Positions 41,299 through 51,929 are shown, counted from the first letter of the stretch. The stretch is DNA of 64,000 nucleotides from Alkalibacterium olivapovliticus (GCF_003003275.1 NZ_PVTO01000001.1:1-64000); one strand, 5' to 3'. Notes: a model not told the origin generated them from the letters alone. Numbers and translations are program-made.

Positions 41299-42732
41299 AT
41301 GAGTAAAGAATTGGCCGCTGCTCTTGAAACACTGGAAAAAGAAAAAGGCATTTCCAAGGAAATAGTGATCGATGCGTTAGAAGCTGCACTAGTATCTGCT
41401 TATAAACGTAATTATGGTACATCACAGAATGTCGAAGTTCTTTTCGATGAAGACAAAGGAACCATTACGGTTAATCAGGTTAAAGAAGTAGTCGAAGATG
41501 TGTATGATTCTCAACTGGAAGTCAGTCTGGATGAAGCGAGAGAAAAAAATAGAGCTTACGAACTCGGCGACAAAATTAAATATGAAGTCACACCGAAAAA
41601 CTTCGGGCGTATTGCTGCTCAAACGGCCAAACAGGTCATCATGCAGCGCATGCGAGAGGCAGAACGTTCAATCATATACAATGAGTATATCGCCTATGAA
41701 GATGACTTGATGACAGGAACTGTAGAACGTCAGGACAGTAAATTCATTTATATCAATCTAGGTAAAGTTGAAGCTGTATTGTCTAAGCGTGATCAGATCG
41801 AGAATGAAACGTATGCTACTCATGACCGTATCAAAGTGTATGTGAGTAATGTAGAAAACTCTACAAAAGGGCCTCAGGTGTTTGTAAGTCGAACACACCC
41901 AAACCTGATCAAGCGATTATTTGAACAGGAAGTTCCTGAAATTTACGATGGTATCGTTGAAATCATTTCAATAGCTAGAGAAGCGGGAGACCGATCTAAA
42001 ATTGCTGTGGCTTCCAGAGATGAAAATGTCGACCCTGTTGGAACATGTGTTGGGCCAAGAGGAGCCAGAGTACAGGCGATCGTTAATGAGTTAAATGGTG
42101 AAAATATGGATATCGTCGAATGGGACAATGATCCAGCTGTTTACATCAAAAATGCATTAAACCCGGCACAGGTTTTGGAAGTTCAGTTTGATAAAGATCA
42201 GCATTCATGTGTGATTGTTGTTCCCGATTATCAGTTATCGTTAGCTATAGGGAAACGAGGACAAAATGTCCGTCTGGCCGCTAAACTGACTGGATTTAAA
42301 ATCGATATCAAGTCTGAATCTGATATGGAATCAATGGAACAGGAAGCAGAAGAATTAAAAGATGATTCATTCTTTGACGCATTGGGCACTGATAATGAGT
42401 CAGCTGCAGAAGAAGTCGACATCTTAACAGATGAAGACCTGCTTTTTGCTGATAAAGAAGACGAGTCAGTTGAAGAATTAAATGCGGAAAAAGTAACTGA
42501 TGCAGAAGACTCTACTGTCCTGGCAGAAGAGGTCAGTGAAATGGATGATCAGCCTGGTGAACCTGTTTTTGAAACAGACTTCCAGGGTGGAGAACTTGAT
42601 CCGGATGATGCAGAAGATTTGATCGAATTTGCTGAAGCCAGAGATGGTCAAGAAGATGAAGAGGTAACAGATGCTTCAATGAGTGAAGTTGAAGATGCCA
42701 CTTTTAACGATGAAGATAGTGATGAAGAGTAA
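41299..42732 (+). CDS. nusA: Transcription factor NusA with acidic C-terminal extension
   Basis: NusA binds RNA polymerase and modulates pausing, termination and antitermination. The usual parts are present: N-terminal polymerase-binding domain (1-130), S1 domain (about 135-200), and KH1 and KH2 (about 205-340; SLAIGKRGQNVRLAAKLTG near 314). After residue 344 there is an extension of about 130 residues with roughly 40% Asp and Glu and only four Lys/Arg by my count. Many Firmicutes NusA proteins end near residue 370-400. The extension resembles the acidic repeats of proteobacterial NusA in charge only. Confidence 0.96.
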   Translation: MSKELAAALETLEKEKGISKEIVIDALEAALVSAYKRNYGTSQNVEVLFDEDKGTITVNQVKEVVEDVYDSQLEVSLDEAREKNRAYELGDKIKYEVTPKNFGRIAAQTAKQVIMQRMREAERSIIYNEYIAYEDDLMTGTVERQDSKFIYINLGKVEAVLSKRDQIENETYATHDRIKVYVSNVENSTKGPQVFVSRTHPNLIKRLFEQEVPEIYDGIVEIISIAREAGDRSKIAVASRDENVDPVGTCVGPRGARVQAIVNELNGENMDIVEWDNDPAVYIKNALNPAQVLEVQFDKDQHSCVIVVPDYQLSLAIGKRGQNVRLAAKLTGFKIDIKSESDMESMEQEAEELKDDSFFDALGTDNESAAEEVDILTDEDLLFADKEDESVEELNAEKVTDAEDSTVLAEEVSEMDDQPGEPVFETDFQGGELDPDDAEDLIEFAEARDGQEDEEVTDASMSEVEDATFNDEDSDEE

Positions 42733-42754
42733 AGTAAACTTAAGGTGGGGAATT

Positions 42755-43051
42755 ATGCAGAATCGAAAAGTACCAATGAGAAAATGCATAGCTTCTAATG
42801 AAATGAAGCCTAAAAAAGAGATGGTACGTATTGTACGCAGCAAAGAAGGTATAGTATCCATCGATCCTACTGGTAAGAAAAACGGTAGAGGGGCATATAT
42901 ATCCTTAGACAGTGATTTAGTTAAGAAAGCTAAAGAAAAACAACTGATCAGTCAGGCACTGAATGCATCAGTTGATGATTCATTCTATGACGAACTGATT
43001 GATTACATTGAGTACAAACAGGCACGAATGGAAATTGAAAATGAGCAGTAA
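42755..43051 (+). CDS. rnpM: RNase P modulator RnpM (YlxR)
   Basis: The 98-residue basic protein has the YlxR fold signatures RKVPMRKCIASNEMKPKKEM and GRGAYISLD. YlxR binds the RNase P RNA in Bacillus and modulates its activity, hence RnpM. AAGGTGGGG before 42755 fixes the start; the in-frame ATG at 42683 lies inside the nusA coding region. Its end overlaps ylxQ by 11 nt. Confidence 0.92.
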   Translation: MQNRKVPMRKCIASNEMKPKKEMVRIVRSKEGIVSIDPTGKKNGRGAYISLDSDLVKKAKEKQLISQALNASVDDSFYDELIDYIEYKQARMEIENEQ

Positions 43052-43340
43052 TCAGCGAGCTTTGAATCTGATTGGTCTCTCTCAAAGAGCCAATCAGCTG
43101 ATATCCGGAGAAACATTGGTTCTTCAGGCTGTCAGATCAAATAAAGCAAAGTTAGTCATTGTTGCCTCAGATGCAAGTGAGAACACCAGAAAGCAATTTT
43201 TGAATAAGTGTGAGCATTACAATGTACCCATTGTAACGACTTTTTCCAGAGAAGAAGTCTCTCATGCTTTAGGGAAGGAACGAACAGTATGCGCCCTTTT
43301 AGATAAAGGCTTTGTGCATTCCCTTCAAAAGTTGCTGTAA
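43041..43340 (+). CDS. ylxQ: L7Ae-family RNA-binding protein YlxQ
   Basis: The 99-residue protein is an L7Ae/L30e-type kink-turn RNA binder (LIGLSQRANQLISGETLVLQ, KAKLVIVASDAS). YlxQ is the usual companion of rnpM in nusA-infB operons, and its RNA target is not settled. The start at 43041 lies inside the end of rnpM, which suggests coupling. The upstream in-frame ATG at 42999 is less likely. Confidence 0.9.
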   Translation: MSSNQRALNLIGLSQRANQLISGETLVLQAVRSNKAKLVIVASDASENTRKQFLNKCEHYNVPIVTTFSREEVSHALGKERTVCALLDKGFVHSLQKLL

Positions 43341-43361
43341 AATGAATGGGAAGGTGATTAA

Positions 43362-45788
43362 ATGGGCAAAAAGAGAGTCTATGAATTCGCGAAGGAAAAT
43401 GATGTAGCCAGCAAAAAGGTATTAGATACTGCTAAAGGGCTAGGTATTGATTACAACAGCCATATGTCATCAATGGATGATGGAGATGTAGAGAAGCTTA
43501 AAAAAGCGATCAAAGAGCCTGTCAAATCTCAACCGAAAACTGAAGCACCACAATCTAAACCTAAAGCTTCTGCTGATCACAAGAGTGGCAGTCAGAATGC
43601 CAAACCAGCTGCACAAGCGAATCAGAAATCAGGAAACAGCCAGGACCGCAGACCTGTAAACAATCAGAAGCAGGCGAACAGACCAAAACCTGCTCAAACA
43701 CAGACTGCAAGTCAAGGAAATAAACCAGCTCAATCTAATAACCAATCGAACCAAAAATCTACCAATAGCAAAGGACAATCCAATATAAATAAGACTAATT
43801 CGAAACCAGCATCGCAACCGAACAGAAATGCACCTAAACAGGCAGCTGCAAGTCAGACAAACGCTACACCTAAACGTACAACTGACGAGAAACAGAAACA
43901 GCAGTTTGAAAATAAGAAAAAACGTAATTCAAGACAGCACAGAGGGATCCACGGTGGACCATCTGGACGTAAACGCAGAGGGAAGAAAAATCAGGCAGCA
44001 CCTGTTTCATCTACACCGCGTAAGCACAGAGAATTACCGGAAGTATTAGAATACACTGACGGTATGACTATTGTTGAATTATCTAAAAAAATCTACCGTG
44101 AACCAGCAGAAATTGTCAAAAAATTATTTATGATGGGTGTTATGGCAACACAAAACCAATCATTGGATAAAGAAACGATTGAACTGTTAGCGGCTGAATA
44201 TGGTATGGATACAGAAGAAAAAGTTCAGGTCGACCTGACTGACTTCGACACGTTCTTTGAACAAGAACCTAACGAAGACAATCTGGTGACTCGTCCACCA
44301 ACAGTCACAATCATGGGACACGTCGATCATGGTAAAACAACCTTGCTTGATTCTCTGCGTGAAACCAATGTAACTGAAGGTGAAGCAGGCGGAATCACTC
44401 AGCATATCGGAGCTTATCAGGTGGAAGAGCAAGGCAAACTGATTACGTTCCTGGATACTCCTGGACACGCTGCGTTTACAACGATGCGTGCACGTGGAGC
44501 AGATATCACGGATATCGCGATCATTGTGGTTGCTGCAGATGATGGCGTTATGCCACAAACGATTGAAGCGATCAACCATGCCAAAGCTGCTGGTGTACCG
44601 ATCATCGTAGCGGTAAATAAAATCGACAAACCTGGAGCAAATCCGGACCGTGTCATGCAGGAATTGACTGAGTACGAATTGGTTCCTGAAGCATGGGGTG
44701 GCGATACAATCTTTGTACAAATCTCAGCGCTATTCAACAAAAACCTTGATGAACTTCTGGAAATGATTCTGTTAGTTGCAGAGGTTGAGGAACTGAAAGC
44801 AGATCCTAAACGTCTTGCAATTGGTACAGTTATCGAAGCTCGTCTGGATAAATCTAAAGGGCCAATCGCGACTTTACTTGTCCAGCAGGGAACGCTTCAC
44901 CAAGGTGAACCTATCGTAATAGGGAATGCTTTTGGACGCGTGAGAACCATGACGAACGATAAAGGCCGTCGAGTGAAGAGTGCCGGACCTTCAGCACCAG
45001 TTGAAGTGACAGGCTTGAATGAGACACCTCAAGCGGGAGACCGTTTCGTCGTCTTTGAAGATGAAAAAACAGCAAGACAAGTAGGAGAATCACGTGCAGC
45101 AGCAGCTACTGATGCTCAACGTGCGAAGACGAATAAAGTGACTTTAGAAAATCTGTTCGACAGTTTAGAAGAGGGCGAGCTTAAATCAGTTAATGTCATC
45201 GTCAAAGCAGATGTACAAGGATCTGTAGAAGCGTTGGCTGCCAGCTTGGAGAAAATCGAAGTAGAAGGCGCTAAAGTCAATATTATTCACACTGGCGTTG
45301 GAGCAATCAACGAAAGTGATATCACATTGGCTTCAGCCAGTTCAGCAATCGTTATCGGATTTAATGTTCGTCCGACTATTCAGGCCAAAGAGAGTGCAGA
45401 TAGAGAAGAAGTCGATATCCGTACCCACCGAGTTATTTATAACGCAATCGATGAAATCGAAGCGGCAATGACAGGTATGCTGGATCCTGAATATGAAGAA
45501 AAAGTAACGGGTCAGGTACAAGTCAGAGAAACATACGCTGTGTCCAAAGTTGGAACCATTGCCGGTTGTTTCGTAACAGACGGTGTAATCAGACGCAGCA
45601 GTTCAATCAGACTTGTCAGAAATGGCATAGTGGTATTTGAAGGCGAACTGTCAAGCCTTAAACGCTTCAAGGACGACGCTAAAGAAGTTAAAAAAGGGTA
45701 TGAATGTGGATTGACGATCGAAGGCTACAATGACATCGAAATCGATGATGTTATAGAAGCTTATGAAATGGTCGAAATTAAAAAATAA
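43362..45788 (+). CDS. infB: Translation initiation factor IF-2
   Basis: IF-2 is the GTPase that brings initiator tRNA to the ribosome. The 808-residue protein begins with an IF2N helix domain (residues 1-50), then about 200 residues of low-complexity sequence rich in Gln, Asn, Lys, Ser and Pro. A second IF2N segment lies near 235-285, and the G domain starts with [13 protein letters not shown] near 318, with DTPGHAAF and NKIDKP. The C-terminal beta-barrel and fMet-tRNA-binding domains complete it. GGGAAGGTG precedes the ATG. Confidence 0.97.
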   Translation: MGKKRVYEFAKENDVASKKVLDTAKGLGIDYNSHMSSMDDGDVEKLKKAIKEPVKSQPKTEAPQSKPKASADHKSGSQNAKPAAQANQKSGNSQDRRPVNNQKQANRPKPAQTQTASQGNKPAQSNNQSNQKSTNSKGQSNINKTNSKPASQPNRNAPKQAAASQTNATPKRTTDEKQKQQFENKKKRNSRQHRGIHGGPSGRKRRGKKNQAAPVSSTPRKHRELPEVLEYTDGMTIVELSKKIYREPAEIVKKLFMMGVMATQNQSLDKETIELLAAEYGMDTEEKVQVDLTDFDTFFEQEPNEDNLVTRPPTVTIMGHVDHGKTTLLDSLRETNVTEGEAGGITQHIGAYQVEEQGKLITFLDTPGHAAFTTMRARGADITDIAIIVVAADDGVMPQTIEAINHAKAAGVPIIVAVNKIDKPGANPDRVMQELTEYELVPEAWGGDTIFVQISALFNKNLDELLEMILLVAEVEELKADPKRLAIGTVIEARLDKSKGPIATLLVQQGTLHQGEPIVIGNAFGRVRTMTNDKGRRVKSAGPSAPVEVTGLNETPQAGDRFVVFEDEKTARQVGESRAAAATDAQRAKTNKVTLENLFDSLEEGELKSVNVIVKADVQGSVEALAASLEKIEVEGAKVNIIHTGVGAINESDITLASASSAIVIGFNVRPTIQAKESADREEVDIRTHRVIYNAIDEIEAAMTGMLDPEYEEKVTGQVQVRETYAVSKVGTIAGCFVTDGVIRRSSSIRLVRNGIVVFEGELSSLKRFKDDAKEVKKGYECGLTIEGYNDIEIDDVIEAYEMVEIKK

Positions 45789-45840
45789 TCACTAGTTTTA
45801 GTTCATTGAACAGATGAATGAAAAAGGATAGGTGAAAAGA

Positions 45841-46197
45841 ATGCCGAAATATAGAGTAGGTAGAGTGTCACAGGAAATTCAAAGAGAAGTAACAGATATT
45901 TTACGAAAAAGAGTGAGAGATCCAAGAGTTGAGGGTGTAACGGTCACGGGTGTAGATGTAACAGGTGACCTTCAGCAGGCAACTATTTTCTACAGCACGC
46001 TCTCAGATGGAGAAAGTGACGTTAAAAACACTCAAGAGGGATTAGATAAAGCGACAGGGCTGGTTCGTAAAGAACTGGGTAGTAGACTGACGCTTCATAA
46101 AACGCCTGAACTTAAGTTTTCAAGAGATGAATCGATTGCTTACGGAAGTAAAATCGATTCACTCCTCAATCAAATAAATAAAGATCATGAGGAATAA
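45841..46197 (+). CDS. rbfA: Ribosome-binding factor A
   Basis: RbfA is a KH-fold factor for 16S rRNA maturation in the cold. The 118-residue protein shows RVSQEIQREVTDILRKRV and RDPRVEGVTVTGVDVTGD. The ATG at 45841 is preferred, with AGGTG upstream; an in-frame GTG at 45832 lies within that region. It is the last gene of the nusA-infB operon, followed by a terminator. Confidence 0.95.
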   Translation: MPKYRVGRVSQEIQREVTDILRKRVRDPRVEGVTVTGVDVTGDLQQATIFYSTLSDGESDVKNTQEGLDKATGLVRKELGSRLTLHKTPELKFSRDESIAYGSKIDSLLNQINKDHEE

Positions 46198-46230
46198 AGT
46201 TCTCTAAAAAAATAGTTGAGTTATCAGGCA

Positions 46231-46276
46231 AAAAAGAGGAGAATCTTTGTTAACAGACATCGATTCTCTTTTCTTT
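46231..46276 (+). terminator. Terminator after rbfA
   Basis: GAGAATC (46239-46245) pairs with GATTCTC (46262-46268), extended by A-rich and T-rich flanks, followed by TTTTCTTTT. Confidence 0.8.
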
Positions 46277-46310
46277 TGGCTATTATACGGACTCGAAAGA
46301 GGAGGATATC

Positions 46311-47228
46311 ATGGAAGGTTTGCTGCCTATATGGAAAGAAATAGGAATGACAAGTCATGACGTTGTTTATAAACTGAGAAAAATTTTACAGACAAAAAAA
46401 ATCGGTCATTCCGGCACTCTGGATCCGGACGTGGATGGTGTCCTGCCGATAGCAATCGGAAAAGCGACCAAAACAATTGAATACATGATGGATTCTGAAA
46501 AAGTGTACACGGGCGAAATCACTTTGGGTTTTTCGACAACGACAGAGGATCGTTCTGGAGAAATCGTTGACCGCAAAGCTGTGCTGGAGCCGATCACTGA
46601 AGAGCAGATCGATGGTATTTTAAATTCGTTTCTGGGAGATATAAAGCAGACACCGCCCATGTATTCAGCGGTAAAAGTCAATGGAAGACGACTGTACGAA
46701 TATGCACGAGAAGGGAAAGAAGTCGAACGGCCTTCACGAATAGCGCGTATCGATTCCTTTGAACGCACATCATCACCCGAGGTCAATGATGAAGAGCACA
46801 CTGTGCGTTTTACATTTGAAGTGCACTGTGGAAAAGGAACCTATGTCAGAACATTGGCTGTTGATGTCGGAAAAGCATTAGGCTATCCTGCTCATATGTC
46901 TCAGCTGACAAGAGAATCAAGCGGGGGCTTTACCAGAAAGCAGGCGTTCACATTAGAAGAAGTGAAAGAATTGATGGCTTCTGGAAAAATCGGTGAGGAA
47001 CTATTTCCACTCGAGTCTGCCCTTGAACACTTTCCAAAGCATGAGTTAACAGAAGATGAATACAGAATCGTAAAAGATGGCGCTCGCCTGGACAGGGAGC
47101 AGTATTTCAGCGAGTCCGATGAAAAGATGGTCTTTATGTACAAAGGCAAAGCCGTAGCTATTTATGGCATTCACCCCACTAAAGATCAGGTTATCAAACC
47201 CATTAAAGTTCTGCGGAACGAATTGTAG
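46311..47228 (+). CDS. truB: tRNA pseudouridine-55 synthase TruB
   Basis: TruB makes pseudouridine 55 in the T-loop of tRNAs. The 305-residue protein has the catalytic Asp in HSGTLDPDVDGVLPIAIGK near residue 39, plus PPMYSAVKVNGRRLYEYAR and GTYVRTLAVDVG. The DVDG form of the motif is normal for Gram-positive TruB. AGAGGAGG precedes the ATG. The conserved partner ribF follows at 10 nt. Confidence 0.96.
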   Translation: MEGLLPIWKEIGMTSHDVVYKLRKILQTKKIGHSGTLDPDVDGVLPIAIGKATKTIEYMMDSEKVYTGEITLGFSTTTEDRSGEIVDRKAVLEPITEEQIDGILNSFLGDIKQTPPMYSAVKVNGRRLYEYAREGKEVERPSRIARIDSFERTSSPEVNDEEHTVRFTFEVHCGKGTYVRTLAVDVGKALGYPAHMSQLTRESSGGFTRKQAFTLEEVKELMASGKIGEELFPLESALEHFPKHELTEDEYRIVKDGARLDREQYFSESDEKMVFMYKGKAVAIYGIHPTKDQVIKPIKVLRNEL

Positions 47229-47238
47229 GTGCAGCAAT

Positions 47239-48195
47239 ATGGAAATTATTAAAGTTCATCATCCCTATGACGCTAAAGACATTTACCAGGGTGATATTGT
47301 TCTGGTTTTAGGTTTTTTCGACGGTGTCCACAGAGGGCATCAGGCTGTTATTGATAAAGGGATACAATTAGCTGAAGAGAATAATATGAAATGTGCCGTC
47401 ATGACGTTCAACAGGCACCCGGCTTTTGTCTATAGAAATTTTGATCCTGATAATCTCAATTACCTTACGCCTTTAGACCGTAAAGAGGAAATCATGAGTC
47501 ATTTAGGCGTTGATATTTTATACGAGGTTGCATTCACGTCAAAATTTGGTTCACTTTCTCCGCAGACTTTTGTGGATGAGTATATTGTGGGCTGGAATGC
47601 CAAAATAGTTGTTGCCGGTTTTGATTATACTTATGGCAAAGCGCACATTGCGAATATGGATACTCTTCATTCTTATGCTAAAGGGCGTTTTGACATAGTC
47701 AAAGTCAATAAAAAAATGGATGAAAAAGATAAAATCAGTTCCACGCGAATCAGACGCTATATCAGCGAGGCAAAAATAGGTCAGGCCAACGAGCTTCTGG
47801 GGTATATCTATGAAACCAGCGGATTTGTGATTCATGGCGATGCGCGAGGGAGAGACTTAGGTTACCCGACCGCGAACATTTACCCTCATCCTTACGTTAT
47901 GGTGCCTAAACGCGGTGTATATGCCGTTAAAATGCATGTCAACAACGAGTGGCATGATGGTATGGCCTCCATTGGGTATAACCCGACATTCGGACACAGA
48001 CCCAATTATTCTATTGAAGTGCATCTCTTTGATTTCAGTGAAGATATATATGGGGAAGATGTTCAAGTGAAATGGGTTGACTACTTGAGAGATGAAATAA
48101 AATTTAATTCTGTTGATGAACTGATCGAGCGATTGGACCAGGATCAGATAGAAGCCAAAGAAAGTTTGGCAAAGGTCAAAATAAATCAGATTTAA
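47239..48195 (+). CDS. ribF: Riboflavin kinase/FAD synthetase
   Basis: This bifunctional enzyme makes FMN and then FAD from riboflavin. The 318-residue protein has the N-terminal adenylyltransferase domain (LGFFDGVHRGHQAV near residue 24, ISSTRIRRYI near 167) and the C-terminal kinase domain (GRDLGYPTANI near 200). The start at 47239 is chosen because it lies just after the truB stop, with a weak AGGTG site. The in-frame ATG at 47164 would overlap truB by 65 nt. Confidence 0.95.
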   Translation: MEIIKVHHPYDAKDIYQGDIVLVLGFFDGVHRGHQAVIDKGIQLAEENNMKCAVMTFNRHPAFVYRNFDPDNLNYLTPLDRKEEIMSHLGVDILYEVAFTSKFGSLSPQTFVDEYIVGWNAKIVVAGFDYTYGKAHIANMDTLHSYAKGRFDIVKVNKKMDEKDKISSTRIRRYISEAKIGQANELLGYIYETSGFVIHGDARGRDLGYPTANIYPHPYVMVPKRGVYAVKMHVNNEWHDGMASIGYNPTFGHRPNYSIEVHLFDFSEDIYGEDVQVKWVDYLRDEIKFNSVDELIERLDQDQIEAKESLAKVKINQI

Positions 48196-48198
48196 TTG

Positions 48199-48227
48199 TT
48201 GACAGAGCTGTCTCTATTTGATAAATT
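48199..48227 (+). promoter_or_regulatory. Promoter of the hrcA-grpE-dnaK operon
   Basis: A consensus TTGACA (48199-48204), 17 nt, then TAAATT (48222-48227). The CIRCE operator begins 10 nt downstream. Confidence 0.8.
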
Positions 48228-48236
48228 ATAAATGTG

Positions 48237-48263
48237 TTAGCACTCGAGTGTTTCGAGTGCTAA
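48237..48263. promoter_or_regulatory. CIRCE operator for HrcA
   Basis: TTAGCACTC, a 9-nt spacer and GAGTGCTAA: an exact match to the CIRCE inverted repeat. HrcA, encoded next, would bind here and repress the heat-shock operon. Confidence 0.98.
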
Positions 48264-48349
48264 TTTAATGAATGAAATGAGATTGTGGAAAGAAATTAGA
48301 ATGTTTAGCAATTGTCGGAAGTCTCTGTAGGTGCGAAGGAGTGATGCAC

Positions 48350-49378
48350 ATGTTAACAAAGAGACAAATTATTATACTCGATGCGTTGATTCGGCTGTAT
48401 ACATCTACTGGTCAGCCTATTGGGTCTAAGACGATCATGAATGAAATAGAAGTGGATGCCAGTTCGGCTACAATCAGAAACGAAATGAGTTTTCTGGAAA
48501 AGCTGGGCTTTATTCAAAAAACGCATTCTTCTTCTGGACGGGTGCCGTCACTTAAAGGCTACCGTTTTTACATCGATCATTTGGTCAAGCCCCAGGAAGT
48601 GGCTCAGGATAAGATGCAGGTCATTAACGAGGTTTTAGGGAATCATGTCAAGCAGATGGATGATATCATGCATCAGTCAGCACAACTGCTGTCTGATCTG
48701 ACCAGTTATACTGCAATCGTGCTCGGACCAAAAGCTGAATCTAGTCGACTGACGGGATTTAGACTGCTGGCTCTAAACGATAACCATGTGATGGCGATTA
48801 TTCAGACAGACAGAGGAACGATTGAAAATAAGGTGTTTCGATTGCCTAGATCGATCAAAGAATCTGATTTGACGAAAGTGGCCAATATATTTAATCATCA
48901 TCTTGTAGGGTTGCCTTTAAATGAGGTTGCCAGAAAACTCCAGAGAGATATACCGCTTCTGATCAGAAAATATGTATCGAATGCTATGGATATGTTCCTG
49001 ACGCTGGAGTCCGCTTTAAATTCGTCTTCAGAGGATCGATACCACATTTCCGGTAAGATGAATCTGCTGGATTTTACAGAAGACATGGATAAGCAGAAGC
49101 TGAAGTCACTGTATACCTTGCTTGACAATAAAGGGAACCTGGATCTCTTGATTGATACTATGCAACAGGATTTTGAAGTGAAAATCGGTGAAGAAATGAA
49201 TCATGAACTCTTTACTAATTTCAGTTTAGTTACGGCAACGTATCAGGTAAGCGGTCATGGAACAGGTATATTGGCTGTTTTGGGTCCAACGAGTATGTCA
49301 TACGATGAGACGTTTGGTGTATTGGATGTCTTTAGAAAACAGCTGACACACACATTGTTGAACTATTATTTAGATTAA
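48350..49378 (+). CDS. hrcA: Heat-inducible repressor HrcA
   Basis: HrcA binds CIRCE and represses class I heat-shock genes; its folding depends on GroEL. The 342-residue protein has the winged-helix DNA-binding start MLTKRQIIILDALIRLY with GQPIGSKT and SSATIRNEM, and the later signature HSSSGRVPSLKGYRFYID. GAAGGAG places the start at 48350, not at the in-frame GTG or ATG at 48341 and 48344. It is the first gene of its operon and autoregulated through the upstream CIRCE. Confidence 0.97.
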   Translation: MLTKRQIIILDALIRLYTSTGQPIGSKTIMNEIEVDASSATIRNEMSFLEKLGFIQKTHSSSGRVPSLKGYRFYIDHLVKPQEVAQDKMQVINEVLGNHVKQMDDIMHQSAQLLSDLTSYTAIVLGPKAESSRLTGFRLLALNDNHVMAIIQTDRGTIENKVFRLPRSIKESDLTKVANIFNHHLVGLPLNEVARKLQRDIPLLIRKYVSNAMDMFLTLESALNSSSEDRYHISGKMNLLDFTEDMDKQKLKSLYTLLDNKGNLDLLIDTMQQDFEVKIGEEMNHELFTNFSLVTATYQVSGHGTGILAVLGPTSMSYDETFGVLDVFRKQLTHTLLNYYLD

Positions 49379-49399
49379 TAAAGAAATGAGGAATGAAAA

Positions 49400-49978
49400 G
49401 TGGATCATAAAGATGAAGAAGAATTAAAAGATGATTCTCAGAACCAGTACGAATCTGACAATGAATCAACTGACGATTCAATCCCCACAGAAGATACTGA
49501 TTCCTCAAGTTCAGACAGTTCAGAACTGTCTGAACTTGAAGTGAAGCAAAAGGAACTGGATGAGATGACGGACCGTTACTACCGTCTCCAGGCAGAATTA
49601 GCTAATATGCGTAAACGTAATCAGCGTGACCGCGAAGATCTGCTTCGCTATAAGTCACAGTCGCTGGCTAAAGAATTGCTTCCGGCATATGACAACATCG
49701 AACGTGCCTTGAATATCGAAGTTGATACAGAAGCTGGAAACAATCTCAAAAAAGGAATCGAAATGGTCTTCAACAGTTTGCTGGAGGCTTTTAAAAAGGA
49801 AGGCATTGAAATCGTTGATCCATTAGGAGAGCCATTTGATCCTAATTTCCACGAAGCTTACACGCAGGTTCCTGCGAACGAAGGTCAAGAAAGCAATGAA
49901 GTGTCTCAAGTTTTTGAAAAAGGATTTAAACTGCACGACCGCGTTTTACGTGCAGCAAAAGTTTCAGTAACACTATAA
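49400..49978 (+). CDS. grpE: Nucleotide exchange factor GrpE
   Basis: GrpE releases ADP from DnaK. The 192-residue protein has an acidic, Ser/Asp-rich N-terminus (residues 1-48), a long coiled coil (about 48-105, with YRLQAELANMRKRNQRDRED) and the beta-domain ending with GFKLHDRVLRAAKVSV. The start codon is GTG, with GAGG 8 nt upstream. It lies 21 nt after hrcA and 31 nt before dnaK. Confidence 0.96.
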   Translation: MDHKDEEELKDDSQNQYESDNESTDDSIPTEDTDSSSSDSSELSELEVKQKELDEMTDRYYRLQAELANMRKRNQRDREDLLRYKSQSLAKELLPAYDNIERALNIEVDTEAGNNLKKGIEMVFNSLLEAFKKEGIEIVDPLGEPFDPNFHEAYTQVPANEGQESNEVSQVFEKGFKLHDRVLRAAKVSVTL

Positions 49979-50009
49979 AAAAAATTCAGAAAGATAAAGG
50001 TGATTTATA

Positions 50010-51842
50010 ATGGGTAAAACAATTGGAATCGACTTAGGTACAACTAACTCAGCAGTCGCAGTATTAGAAGGCGGAGAAGCAAAAATCATACCTAACAAAG
50101 AAGGAAACCGTACGACTCCTTCAGTAGTTTCATTTAAAAATGGAGAAATCCAAGTGGGTGAAGTGGCAAAACGTCAAGCCATTACTAACCCGAACACTGT
50201 GATTTCAGTCAAACGACACATGGGTGAAGACTTCAAAGTAGAAGCTGAAGGAAAATCTTATTCTCCTCAGCAAGTATCTGCTTTCATTCTTCAACACTTA
50301 AAAGAATACGCAGAAGATTATTTAGGTGAAAAAGTAACAAATGCTGTTGTCACAGTACCAGCTTACTTTAACGACGCACAGCGTCAGGCTACTAAAGATG
50401 CAGGTAAAATCGCTGGACTTGAAGTTGACCGTATCGTTAACGAACCAACTGCAGCTTCACTGGCATATGGTTTGGATAAAGTAGATAAAGATGAAAAAAT
50501 CCTGGTCTTTGACTTAGGTGGCGGAACATTCGACGTATCGATTCTTGAATTGGGAGACGGCGTATTCGAAGTAATGGCAACATCTGGAGACAACCACTTA
50601 GGTGGAGATGACTTTGATGAAAAAATAATTGATTATCTGGTTGCTGAATTCAAAAAAGAAAATGGCGTGGATTTAGCTAAAGATAAAATGGCCTTACAGC
50701 GTTTGAAAGATGCTGCTGAAAAAGCTAAAAAAGATTTATCTGGTGTTTCTTCTACTCAAATCAGCCTGCCGTTTATCAGTGCTGGCGAGTCAGGTCCATT
50801 GCACTTGGAAATCACTTTGACGCGCGCTAAATTTGATGAAATTACTGATGATCTAGTAACACGTACTAAAAATCCAGTCCGTCAGGCTCTTAAAGATGCC
50901 GGCGTATCAAAATCTGATATCGATGAAGTTATCCTTGTAGGTGGATCAACACGTATTCCTGCTGTAGTTGAAGCTGTTAAAGCTGAAACAGGTAAAGAAC
51001 CAAACCGTTCAGTTAACCCTGACGAAGTAGTTGCTATGGGAGCGGCAGTTCAAGGTGGCGTAATCTCAGGTGAAGTTAAAGATATCGTATTACTTGATGT
51101 TACACCATTATCTCTAGGTATTGAAACAATGGGAACAGTATTTACTAAACTGATCGATAGAAATACAACGATTCCGACAAGTAAATCACAAGTCTTCTCA
51201 ACTGCTGCCGATAACCAGCCAGCAGTAGATGTTCACGTACTTCAAGGTGAACGCCCAATAGCTAAAGACAACAAAACGCTTGGACGTTTCCAGTTAACGG
51301 ATATTCCACCAGCACCACGTGGCGTTCCGCAAATCGAAGTAACATTTGATATTGATAAAAATGGTATCGTAAATGTTTCTGCAAAAGATTTAGGAACAAG
51401 TAAAGAACAGAAAATCACAATCAAATCATCATCTGGTTTATCTGAAGAAGAGATCGAACGTATGGTTAAAGAAGCAGAAGAGAATGCTGAAGCAGACAAA
51501 AAACGTAAAGAAGAAGTTGAATTACGCAATGAAGCTGATCAGTTAGTCTTCCAAATCGACAAGACACTTAAAGATTTAGAAGGTAAAGTTGAAGACGAAG
51601 AAATCAAAAAAGCTGAAGCAGCTCGTGACGAACTGAAAGCAGCTCTAGAAAACGATGATACTGAAGAAATCAAAACTAAACGTGACGCATTAAGCGAAAT
51701 CGTTCAGGAAATGTCAGTTAAATTGTACGAGCAGGCAGCTGCACAACAAGCAGAAGCTGAAGGCGCACAAGGTGGAGCAGAAGCTGATTCTGCTGACGAT
51801 GTTGTCGATGCAGATTTTGAAGAAGTAGACGACGAAGAATAA
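50010..51842 (+). CDS. dnaK: Chaperone DnaK (Hsp70)
   Basis: DnaK is the main Hsp70. The 610-residue protein has the ATPase domain starting [12 protein letters not shown], with [14 protein letters not shown] near residue 168 and [10 protein letters not shown] near 310. The substrate-binding domain and lid follow, and the tail is acidic (ending EEVDDEE). It has the Gram-positive gap in the ATPase domain compared with proteobacterial DnaK, judged from its length. AAGGTGA precedes the ATG. Control comes from CIRCE through the operon promoter. Confidence 0.98.
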   Translation: MGKTIGIDLGTTNSAVAVLEGGEAKIIPNKEGNRTTPSVVSFKNGEIQVGEVAKRQAITNPNTVISVKRHMGEDFKVEAEGKSYSPQQVSAFILQHLKEYAEDYLGEKVTNAVVTVPAYFNDAQRQATKDAGKIAGLEVDRIVNEPTAASLAYGLDKVDKDEKILVFDLGGGTFDVSILELGDGVFEVMATSGDNHLGGDDFDEKIIDYLVAEFKKENGVDLAKDKMALQRLKDAAEKAKKDLSGVSSTQISLPFISAGESGPLHLEITLTRAKFDEITDDLVTRTKNPVRQALKDAGVSKSDIDEVILVGGSTRIPAVVEAVKAETGKEPNRSVNPDEVVAMGAAVQGGVISGEVKDIVLLDVTPLSLGIETMGTVFTKLIDRNTTIPTSKSQVFSTAADNQPAVDVHVLQGERPIAKDNKTLGRFQLTDIPPAPRGVPQIEVTFDIDKNGIVNVSAKDLGTSKEQKITIKSSSGLSEEEIERMVKEAEENAEADKKRKEEVELRNEADQLVFQIDKTLKDLEGKVEDEEIKKAEAARDELKAALENDDTEEIKTKRDALSEIVQEMSVKLYEQAAAQQAEAEGAQGGAEADSADDVVDADFEEVDDEE

Positions 51843-51859
51843 TTGAAGTAAGATCATGA

Positions 51860-51907
51860 AGGAGAAAGCACTTAAGCATCTAAACTCAAAAGTGCTTTCT
51901 TTCTTTT
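51860..51907 (+). terminator. Terminator after dnaK
   Basis: AGAAAGCACTT (51863-51873) pairs perfectly with AAGTGCTTTCT (51890-51900), followed by TTCTTTTT. It separates dnaJ from the operon at least partly. Confidence 0.9.
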
Positions 51908-51929
51908 TGAACAGATGTGATTACGGCCC

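Noticed and set aside
44187-44720. Antisense frame of 177 codons inside infB
   Set aside because: It lies opposite the IF-2 G domain and is rich in Cys, His and Arg, as expected for a shadow frame. No start signals are seen.
46311-47228. TruB active-site motif DPDVDG instead of the textbook DPxATG
   Set aside because: The catalytic Asp is kept and this variant is common in Gram-positive TruB proteins.
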